From assembly GCA_016188575.1 (NCBI GenBank), contig JACPHN010000013.1, positions 1 through 45,117 on the forward strand: 45,117 nt of DNA, read 5' to 3'. The position numbers and the translations under genes were made by a program. A model generated the notes under the pieces. It was not told the DNA's origin. It saw nothing but the letters and a program-made list of their open reading frames with translations, and searched no databases. Of this stretch, positions 37,900 to 45,117 are shown one piece after another. This DNA is from Candidatus Schekmanbacteria bacterium (GTDB lineage: Bacteria; CSSED10-310; JACPHN01). Within the stretch, counting starts at the first letter, position 1. Every line of letters begins with the position of its first letter.

Positions 37900-40195
37900 C
37901 CGCTTGCCGCGCGAACGATTGACCCGCGGTCAGGAGCTCCGCACCGCGAAGTGCGAACGAAATACCAGCGTATCGGCCGTCCGACGTTTCACTGATCAGG
38001 ATGCCTTGGCCAGGCGTCTTGCGCAAACCGAGCTCCCCGGAACCACTAGGGCTAAACTGCAAGATTAGGTCAACAAGATAGGACAACGCAAGAGGATTGT
38101 TCTCCCTCTCCCACCTCCGGATGGTCGGGGCCGTGGCTTCCTCGCTAACGATCGCCTGCTCGGCGTCTCCGCGACAGCTCCTCCCTTCATTCCCCCCCTC
38201 GCTCGCCGGAAGAGATGAAGTGGGGGGACTTGGTGTCGTGGAGTCGGTGGCCATGCGGCCCCTGGCTGTCCCGGCCCGTGCGTGATGAACGAGAAGACCG
38301 CGCGGGCCCAGATTCGAGCTCGGGGCAGCGGCGAAGGACGTCGCGGTCATGGCCAGAAACCAGGCACGGACTTCCGCGCCGGTCTCGTCCTGCGTCACCA
38401 ACCCCGCAAGCACCGCGTCGGCCCTTCCTGCTCGCAACAGCGCGACGGCTTCGACAACGGGGTCAAGGCTCGGGATCTCTCCGACCAGGGCAAGCGCCGG
38501 GCCGGTTGTTGCCGCGCTGACTGCGGCGGCGGTCAACACTCCCGCGCACGACGTGTAGGGGAAACCCAGCGCGGGCGGCACTCTACCGCTGCCGAGCTGC
38601 GTCCAGTAGGCGCGCAGCGCCGCCAGAGCCCCCCGCGGGATGCCGACCGACCAGGCGATCGTGCCGTCTGGGGGTAGCGCCTCGCGGAGCGCTTCGTACG
38701 CCCGCGTCAGGGCTTCAGCGACCGCGTCGCCACTGCGCAGCCGCGGCGGCGAGGCGCCGGGGGCTTCACCGGTGGCCGCCTCACGCACAAGCGTGAACGC
38801 CGTGGCGGCTCCGGCGGGAATCCAGGCGCCGTCGCGCCGCCAGCGGTCGACCGGCGCCGCGCGGCTGCATCCGCCGACTGCCGCGGTGTCTGCAGGCTTC
38901 GCCGGCGATTCGAGCACGAATGCTGTGCACGCGCTACCCAGGGCGATTGCCGGCGCCAGCCACCGGCGGTCGTCGCTGGCGCGAGCGCCGTCCGAGGGGT
39001 GCGAAGCCGCGCCGTCGCACGCGACTACGCGATTCCCTTCCAGCGTCAGAGGCAGAGTCGGAACGGGCTGCCGGCGATCCACGAGCGACAGGAGCGCGGC
39101 CAGCTCTACGAGCTGGCTGGCGGAGAAGCTGTGCCCGAGCAAATGCTTCAGAGACGTAAACGACAGAGCCCCCTGCCGTAGCCGACCCAGGAACGTCTCG
39201 GCATCGCCAAAAAGCTTCGCGAGCGCGGTCATTTCCATCGCGTCGACCGCATTGGCGCCGGTGCCATGGCCCACGACACAATCGATGAATTCCGGTCCCG
39301 AGCCCGCTTCCGCCAACGACTCCGCAAGCACCTTGAGCAGCGTTTCTCCGGAACTGTCGGGGCGGATCGGGTGGGGGCTATGCTGGCGCCAGGAGAAACC
39401 GCAAACCTCGGCGTGCGCCCGGACCCCGCGCCGGCCGGCGGACGCTGCAGATTCGAGCACGAGAAACGCACATCCGTCGCCGAGCCCCATACCGTTGCTC
39501 CGCGCCGAATAGGGCCGTGGCGCCTCGCTTGCCAACGAGCGCAACGCCTTGAAACCGCTGCGCGCAAGCTGGCTGCGAAAGTCGTATGCACCTGCGATCG
39601 CCCACTCGACGCTACCGGAGCGAATCGCCTCGGCGGCCATGCCGAGCGCGACGGACCCCGAGATGCACGCCATGGAGACGGTCCGGACCGGCCCCTGCAC
39701 CTGCAGCTCGGCGGCGATCGCATGCGTCACTCCGCTGTAGAGGTCCGGGGCGTCGTCAGCTCTGCTGGGTGGGGCCAGGGTTTCGAACAAGGGCCACAGC
39801 CCGAGCGTGGTCCCGATCCAGAGGCCGCCAGTGGCCGCGGACAGGGGCCGGACGTCCGCAGGATCTGGCTCGTCGCGGGCGAGCCGCCCCGTGGTGGCGT
39901 ACTTCGTGACCGAGTGCCAACCGGACCTGGCGTCGCCCAGGGCTTCGACCAGGGCGAGCCACACAATCGCGGGGAGCTCGATCCCAGCCGCGAGCGGAAC
40001 GGAGCCGGCCCGGTGCTGCCGGGACAGATCCTCAGGACAGTGCTGTCCTGTCAGGAGTCCGAGTAGATCGCTGCCGGTGGGCGCCGTGCCGCAGATGGCA
40101 CGGCTCACGGCTGCCGCTCCTCGGGCGAGCTGGCAGCCGGCACCCACGCCGGTGATGACGACGCGATGTTCCCTGGCGGTCCCAGGAGCAGTCAT
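37877..40195 (-). CDS. Two-lobed beta-ketoacyl synthase-like protein with repeat-derived tail
   Basis: The product is 772 residues. The first half (about 10-440) is a ketosynthase with an intact Cys-His-His set: SMACISGSVALGMA (C177), VVGHGTGANAVDAMEMTA (H310) and SLKHLLGHSFSASQLVEL (H355). The second half (about 480-650) has a thiolase-like pattern (TSCAGVLTAAAVSAATTGPA) without the histidines, as in chain-length-factor partners. The last 130 or so residues start within a dispersed GC repeat (38165-38230) and look acquired. ATG 40195 follows AGAGGA at good spacing. Fatty-acid, polyene or polyketide chain extension is likely, but no acyl carrier protein or other partner is nearby. Confidence 0.8.
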   Translation of the reverse strand: MTAPGTAREHRVVITGVGAGCQLARGAAAVSRAICGTAPTGSDLLGLLTGQHCPEDLSRQHRAGSVPLAAGIELPAIVWLALVEALGDARSGWHSVTKYATTGRLARDEPDPADVRPLSAATGGLWIGTTLGLWPLFETLAPPSRADDAPDLYSGVTHAIAAELQVQGPVRTVSMACISGSVALGMAAEAIRSGSVEWAIAGAYDFRSQLARSGFKALRSLASEAPRPYSARSNGMGLGDGCAFLVLESAASAGRRGVRAHAEVCGFSWRQHSPHPIRPDSSGETLLKVLAESLAEAGSGPEFIDCVVGHGTGANAVDAMEMTALAKLFGDAETFLGRLRQGALSFTSLKHLLGHSFSASQLVELAALLSLVDRRQPVPTLPLTLEGNRVVACDGAASHPSDGARASDDRRWLAPAIALGSACTAFVLESPAKPADTAAVGGCSRAAPVDRWRRDGAWIPAGAATAFTLVREAATGEAPGASPPRLRSGDAVAEALTRAYEALREALPPDGTIAWSVGIPRGALAALRAYWTQLGSGRVPPALGFPYTSCAGVLTAAAVSAATTGPALALVGEIPSLDPVVEAVALLRAGRADAVLAGLVTQDETGAEVRAWFLAMTATSFAAAPSSNLGPRGLLVHHARAGTARGRMATDSTTPSPPTSSLPASEGGNEGRSCRGDAEQAIVSEEATAPTIRRWERENNPLALSYLVDLILQFSPSGSGELGLRKTPGQGILISETSDGRYAGISFALRGAELLTAGQSFARQADARSTAT
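38165..38230 (-). repeat. Dispersed GC repeat inside the ketosynthase frame
   Basis: Read on the minus strand it has CCCCCCACTTCA followed by an imperfect hairpin, the same order as the copy at 32209. It encodes TPSPPTSSLPASEGGNEGRS. Confidence 0.55.
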
Positions 40196-40254
40196 GCAGC
40201 CGAGTCCTCTGTGAGCGGTTTTTCGCCGCACGGCGGCCCAGAAAGCTCGCGCGC

Positions 40255-40283
40255 AGTCTACCCGATGCGGCCAGGGTTGTCAA
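40255..40283 (-). promoter_or_regulatory. Sigma-70 promoter of the ketosynthase gene
   Basis: On the minus strand TTGACA (40283-40278) is followed after 17 bases by TAGACT (40260-40255). The predicted leader is about 50 bases to ATG 40195. Confidence 0.65.
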
Positions 40284-40308
40284 TTTTTGGCGTCGGCCCG
40301 AATCCACC

Positions 40309-40364
40309 GCCTGTCCGACCGCGAGCAGCGCGGAAAGCGCATCACGAAGGCCCCCAGCTCACGT
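40309..40364 (+). repeat. Dispersed intergenic repeat, copy
   Basis: This is the best match to 28171-28226. It is preceded by AATCCACCGCC, a short motif also next to repeats at 5500 and, inverted, at 41485. Confidence 0.65.
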
Positions 40365-40541
40365 CTTTCAGGGGTGGGTATTTGAAAGGAAGCGCCTGGC
40401 CATGGCGTTGTCGTAGACCGGGGCGGGCCGTAGCCTTCGCCCTTGGCGTCTGCGAGGGCAATCCAGAGATCTCTGCAACGCTCATTTCTACGCACACCGT
40501 TCGCTGATTTCGATTGCGGAATCGGGGAATTGCCGGAAACT

Positions 40542-40557
40542 GCGTAGATCTACGCAT
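40542..40557. promoter_or_regulatory. Perfect 16-bp palindrome TGCGTAGATCTACGCA
   Basis: A separate half-site TCTACGCA lies at 40487-40494, 55 bases upstream, and an AT-rich TTTATA follows at once. This is the layout of an autoregulated operator, but no regulator gene is adjacent. Confidence 0.5.
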
Positions 40558-40648
40558 TTATACTCTCGGCTATGGGTGATAGGCTCGCCGGACCATGGGA
40601 ACCGCCGAGGCCTGAGCCATGAATGTCTCCTCGTCCTCTGGTTGACCC

Positions 40649-40927
40649 ATGTCCTCTCCGAAGCAGATCACCGCATGTCCAAGGTCGAGAGCCGGGTGCA
40701 CACTCGGCCCGAGACCTTGCGCTGCTGCCGGCTGCGAGCTGCGGGTGCTGGACGCTACCGGCGACCGATTGGTCGGCCTGTTTCTGGCTCTGTCCGACGT
40801 CGCGACCCGCAGCACGATCGAAGCCGCCCCGTCCGGCGAGCTCATTCGCGCCTGCGACCTCGATGATCGGGCGATTCGGCTCAACTCCACGACGGTGTCC
40901 AGCTTTCGAGCGGATAAGGACCCGTAA
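40649..40927 (+). CDS. Doubtful small hypothetical protein
   Basis: A 92-codon frame contains a plausible protein stretch (CELRVLDATGDRLVGLFLAL, then SDVATRSTIEAAPSGELIRA). There is no good ribosome binding site and no recognised family, and the opposite strand is also open. Its position about 90 bases after the 16-bp palindrome is the only context. Confidence 0.2.
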   Translation: MSSPKQITACPRSRAGCTLGPRPCAAAGCELRVLDATGDRLVGLFLALSDVATRSTIEAAPSGELIRACDLDDRAIRLNSTTVSSFRADKDP

Positions 40928-41439
40928 CGAAATAACTGTGTCAAGCACCGAGGCCGAGCGAGAAGGCCGCTGGCGAGGAACGACGACGAAGCGTATCAAT
41001 GGAGCGATACGGTGAGGAGGAGAGACGAAGCCGGCGGCCTTCGCAGCCGGCCGAAGGAGCCAACTTGAGGTCCTATTTCGAGCAACCAGCGGGCGCCCGC
41101 GTGCCCCTGGATAACGCCGAAACGGACCTGGGCGCCAGAATTCCGGTCGCTCCGGCTGTTGGCAACGGGTCTCGTCGCCATTTCTTGCCCTGTCGACCAT
41201 AGTGTAAACACCCTCTAAGGCCGGGAGCTCTTCAAGTGTGGCGTGCGCGGCAATTGCGTCCGCTACCGCCGCACCCGACTTCGACGAGGCGCCGTCCATC
41301 ATGCCGTGTGGCGGCATCGAATACTGCGACACCTCCGCACGGGCACCCAGAGTCGACCGAACCCGGGGAATCACCACATTTGATTGAGAAATCAGCGAAC
41401 GGCGAGGAAGAGAGTCGCCGCTTGAAATGTCTACCCCTG

Positions 41440-41498
41440 AAAGACCTCACCTCTCCCCTCCAGCGGGGGAAGGGACGGAGGGGGGCGGTGGATTCAGG
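41440..41498. repeat. GC-rich hairpin repeat upstream of the YD-repeat gene
   Basis: GACCTCACCTCTCCCCTCC is followed by GCGGGGGAAGGGACGGAGGG as imperfect arms, then GGCGGTGGATTCAGG, the inverse of the AATCCACCGCC motif seen at other copies. Confidence 0.55.
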
Positions 41499-41592
41499 TC
41501 CTGCTCCGCGCCTTGACATCCGAGGAGCGCGCGCGTAACTTGGGTGGAGAGCTCGGGGAAATCGACCAGGTCGCGCAGCGCAGGGGAAAAAC

Positions 41593-44500
41593 ATGTCGGA
41601 TCGTACGGATTGGCGGCGGGAGGCGTGGGTTTCTGGCGCGGCGAGTTCCGCGTGGATGATGTTGTCGGCAGGGAGCGCGGCCGCGGCGGGGCCGGCGACG
41701 GCGATTTCCGGGCACGCCTACCTGAGCGGCGCCGCGGACCATACCGGCATCGCGGTGTCCCTATCGCAAGTGTATGTCGGGATCTCCGGGCCGGCGCTCG
41801 GGGCGATGCTGATCGCGTTGGCAGCGGTCCTGGCGGTGGCGTGGCGGCGCGGGGCCGGGCGGCGGACGCGTCTTGCGGTCGCGGGAGCGATCGGGCTCAT
41901 CATGGTTGCTGGGGGGGGGCGCATTTCGCGTTGCCGATGCCCTGGTCGAACCCCTGGAGTCCGTGACCGGCGCGAGTGGCGGCTTTTCGTTTTCACCCGC
42001 GGCCGGGGAGACGGCCTTTTCGCCGGGCTCCTACAGCCTTCGCTACCGGCGCGAAGGCTACGAGGAGGCGCGGCGCATCGTGGAGATCGGCGCGGATGAC
42101 GGTCCCACGGTGGTGCTCGACGCGGTGATGCTCTCGCCGCAAGGGCCGAACCCGACGGCCACTCCGAGCGCGGGGGCGAGCGCCACCGCTACCGAGACGC
42201 CGCAGGCGACCGTAAACCCGAGCGCCACCGCAACCCCTACGGCGGCAGAGGCGGAGAGCGCCACGGCGACACCTACCGCGTTTCCGCAGGAACCGAGCCA
42301 CACCGCCACCGCCGCCCTGACCGGCAGCGCGACACCGTCCGCGACGGCGAGCGCCACCCCGACGGCGCGCCCACCGGCAGCCGCGACCGACACGGCGACA
42401 CCGTCGCCGACCACGACGGCCACGCCTGCTGCTCCGGCCGCGGCAACCGCTACGGCCACCGCCACGACCACCCAGCCCGCGACCGCGACGGCCAGCGCCA
42501 CCGCGACGGTGCACGCACCGCTCAGCCCCAGCTCGACGCCCACCGCGTCTCCCTCCGCGACGGGTACCGTGACCTCGACCGCATCGCCCACCCCAACCCT
42601 CACTCCCAGCGCCACGCCTGCGCTCACCGCGTCTCCGACGGCGACGGCGACGGAGGCCGCTAGCTCGAGCGCCACCGCTACCCCGAGCGCCACGGTCACC
42701 CCGACGGATGCCGGCGAGACCGTGATCGCGCCGCCACCGGGCGTGCCCGCGCGCGACTTGCGCGTCGCGACGCGCCTCGACGACGTGGCGGCGTTCCTGT
42801 ACACGGGCGCGAGCCCCGTGCAGCCAGGCGTCGCCCCGGACGCCATCGCGCCCGAGCGCGTGGCGGTGCTGCGCGGCCGTGTGCTGGCGACCGGTGGTGA
42901 GCCTCTGCCCGGGGTGACGATCTCCGTGCTCGGCCACCCGGAGCTCGGCGCCACCGCCTCGCGCGCCGACGGGGGCTTCGACCTGGCGGTCAACGGCGGG
43001 GGGCCGGTGACGCTGAGCTACGACAAGGACGGCCTGATTCCGATGCAGCGCCGCGTCGAGGCGCGGTGGAACGACTACGCCTGGCTTCCGGACGTGGTGC
43101 TTACGGCCTACGACACCGCAGTGACGGAAATCACCGGCAACGCCGCGGCGTGGCAAGCGGCGCAGGGTTCCGTGGTGACGGACGCCGACGGCGCGCGCCG
43201 GCAAGCCGTGCTGTTCCCGCCGGGCACGACGGCGACGATCCCGCTCGCCGCCGGCGGCAGCGAGGAGCTGTCGACTTTCCACGTGCGCTTCACCGAAGTA
43301 ACCGTCGGCGACCGCGGCCCCGAAGCGATGCCAGGTGACCTGCCGCCGGGATCGGCGTATACCTACGCCGCCGAGGTGTCGGTTGACGAGGCGCGTGAGC
43401 GCGGCGTCCGCGTGCATGGTGAGGAAGTGGTCTTCAACCAGGCCGTGATCGGCTATGTCCAGGACTTTCTCGGGTTCCCGGCGGGGACGGTCGTGCCGCT
43501 CGGGTACTACGACAGCGACAGCGATGTGTGGATACCCGGCCAGAGCGGGCTCGTGGCAACCCTGGTCGACTCGGCCGGCGGCGCGGCGCGGCTGGATCTG
43601 GACGGCGACGGCGTCGCGGAGGACGACGCCGCCCACGACGCCGCGGGAATCACCAGCGGCGAGCGGCTGCAGCTCGCGGCGCTCTTTGCCGCCGGGACGA
43701 CGTGGTGGCGCGCCGAGATGCTCCACTTCTCGCCCTGGGATTGGAACTGGCCGGTTCTCGATTGGGGCGCCCGGCCCCCCGGCGGCATGCGCGGTCGGCG
43801 CGTCGATGGCAAGGAGAAGATGGTCGACTGCGATGACGTGGAGCATCTTTCGATCATCGAATGCAACAACCGCGTCGCCTTGGCGGCCGATGGGACCGTG
43901 TATGTGGCGGACCGGGGAAACCGGCGCATCCGCGCTGTCGACGCCGCCGGTGCGATACGCACCGTGGTGGGCACGGGAGCACCCACGTGTGCCGGCGCCG
44001 GCGGCCCGGCGACCGAGGCGGGGCTCGGCTGGCCGATAGCGATCGCCGTCGGGCCGCGCGGCGAGCTGTATTTTTCGGAGCAATCCACCGGGGCGGTCCG
44101 CCGTGTCGAGACCGATGGCACGATCGAGCTCTTCGCCGGCATGTACACGAGCCCCGCGCGGCAGGGCGGAGGATCGCCCCGGCGCGGTGCCGACCTGGTC
44201 CCCGACGACTGGAGCGAGCGCGACGCGCACCCGGCCAGCAGGCGCGACGCTCCTACCGGCAGCGTCGTGCTCAGCATCGGCGACGGCGACCCGTTCCCGG
44301 ACGGCACGAGCGGGCGCAACGTGGACCTCCACGGCAGCCGCGGCGTGGCGGTGGCTCCGGATGGCGCGGTGCTCATCGCGCACCAGCAGCAGCACGCGAT
44401 CCGCCGGATCGCCGCCCTCGCCGCCAAAGGCGACGGCACGTCGATCACCATCCCCGCCAAGGACGGTTCCGAGTATTACGTATTCGACAGCGCGGGCCGC

Positions 44501-45117
44501 CACCTCGAAACCCGCGACGGCGTCACCGGCAACGTCGAGCTCAGCTTCGGTTACGACGGCGCCGGCGACCTCACGGCGCTGGCGGACGCGCACGGCAACA
44601 CGGTCACCATCGAGCGCACCGGCGGTCGCCCGGCCGCGCTTGTCGCGCCGGGCGGCCAGCGCACGGTGCTCACTACCGATGACGTCACCGGCTGGCTCAC
44701 CGAAATCCGCAACCCCGAAGGCGAAACCGTCAAGCTGACCTACTACGACGGCGATGCCGCGGGGTTGATGAAGACGTACGAAAACGCCCGGCACTTCGTG
44801 ACGAGCTACGCCTACGACGATCTCGGGCTGCTCGTGTCCGGTGAGGATGCCGTGACCGGTGGCAAGGCGTTCGCAGCCGGGACGCAAGGCGCCGCCCGCA
44901 CCGTCACCCGAACCACCGCAATGGGGCGGACCGCGACCCATTCCGTGGAGGATCTGGGGTACGGAGAGACGGCGCGCAGCGTGACCGACGGCGCGGGGAA
45001 CAGGACGGCGTGGGTGGAGAGCGCCGGCGGCGGGCGGACAGTGACGTTCCCGGACGGCACGGAGATGGCGGTGACGGTGGAGCCCGACCCGCGCTGGGGG
45101 CTCCTGGCGCCGGTCGC
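41593..45117 (+). CDS. YD-repeat/Rhs-like surface protein with NHL segment, 5-prime part, frameshifted
   Basis: ATG 41593 follows AGGGG. A signal-like N-terminus leads to ISGHAYLSGAADHTGIAVSL, then a hydrophobic segment (ALGAMLIALAAVLAVAWRRG) and a second one (LAVAGAIGLIMVAGGG). At the G9 run 41911-41919 the frame must lose one base; it then runs open to the edge: GASGGFSFSPAAGETAFSPG, a Thr/Ser/Pro/Ala linker (about 42160-42720), a carboxypeptidase-regulatory-like domain (VLRGRVLATGGEPLPGVTIS), NHL-like blades (GTVYVADRGNRRIRAVDAAG) and YD-type repeats from about 44460 (YVFDSAGRHLETRDGVTGN). The order NHL then YD recalls bacterial teneurin/Tc-like shells. The C-terminus, where a toxin would sit, is outside the window. 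Confidence 0.8.
41911..41919 (+). repeat. G9 homopolymer at a frameshift
   Basis: As at 134-142, nine G residues join two frames of one surface-protein gene, and eight would restore it. Confidence 0.75.

Larger units (their letters stand above)
40365..41592. other. Gap without a confident gene
   Basis: This stretch of about 1.2 kb holds a perfect 16-bp palindrome (40542-40557), a doubtful short frame (40649-40927) and a hairpin repeat near 41447. A 275-codon minus-strand frame (40550-41377) has the composition of a shadow frame. Nothing else was recognised. The region may be the remains of deleted genes. Confidence 0.5.

Noticed and set aside
40550-41377. 275-codon minus-strand frame
   Set aside because: Composition typical of a shadow, no ribosome binding site, no motif, and its stop lies in the 16-bp palindrome.
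41993-44941. 982-codon open frame on the minus strand
   Set aside because: It is antisense to the YD-repeat gene. Its translation is an Arg/Gly/Ala-rich sequence without domains, as expected for a shadow in GC-rich DNA, while the plus strand shows recognisable NHL and YD segments.

Overview
The window is about 45 kb of very GC-rich bacterial DNA. Several features suggest a free-living, delta-proteobacterial-grade Gram-negative (Myxococcota, Desulfobacterota or Binatota-like): very large Ser/Thr kinase-ATPase-TPR fusions, threonine/proline linkers on exported proteins, a DUF4331/DUF4198 pair, a CelD-like acetyltransferase and a YD-repeat protein. This placement is an inference from gene content; there is no marker RNA in the window. 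No tRNA, rRNA, CRISPR array or intact insertion sequence was seen.

Layout. 1-6.2 kb is accessory and eroded: the tail of a surface protein, a broken membrane-protein gene, an exported beta-helix-like protein, a transposase relic, a DUF1186 gene, a DUF559 endonuclease relic and a lipoprotein. 6.3-16.8 kb is mostly well preserved: DUF58, the overlapping exported pair DUF4331-DUF4198, a cyclase-family hydrolase, a CelD-like acetyltransferase with a small conserved partner, an AAA+/GAF/Fis regulator, and DUF4386, ending in a truncated Rpn-type nuclease relic beside a 22-bp palindrome.

17.0-21.4 kb is the most unusual part. A plus-strand three-gene cassette sits behind a good sigma-54-type promoter. 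Its first and third proteins share an N-terminal module (start MKID, then SY[AV]EPGKGTWTGVDLSA), but their C-terminal parts are unrelated: one is cationic and glycine-rich, the other is a large helical EF-hand protein. The middle gene could encode a dedicated partner. I read this as a possible undescribed family of exported or co-targeted proteins with a shared address tag. The cassette ends against a convergent kinase-ATPase-TPR gene.

25.0-27.5 kb holds a B12-binding radical SAM gene (DUF4070 type) with a clear sigma-70 promoter and two TetR-like palindromes, convergent with and overlapping a methyltransferase gene. 27.5-28.6 kb is a relic/repeat zone. It is followed by a histidine kinase with a pseudo-receiver, a SpoIIM-family membrane protein, a Nudix hydrolase and a YgfZ/GcvT-like protein. 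A second giant kinase (zinc ribbon, kinase, ATPase, TPR) lies immediately downstream of a two-lobed ketosynthase on the minus strand. From 41.6 kb a large YD-repeat surface protein runs off the right edge.

Dispersed GC-rich hairpin repeats occur in most non-coding gaps and, in one case, inside the ketosynthase reading frame. Several frameshifts fall in homopolymers (two G9 tracts in surface-protein genes, an A8 and a T5). These may be sequencing errors, decay or phase-variable tracts; the sequence alone cannot say which.
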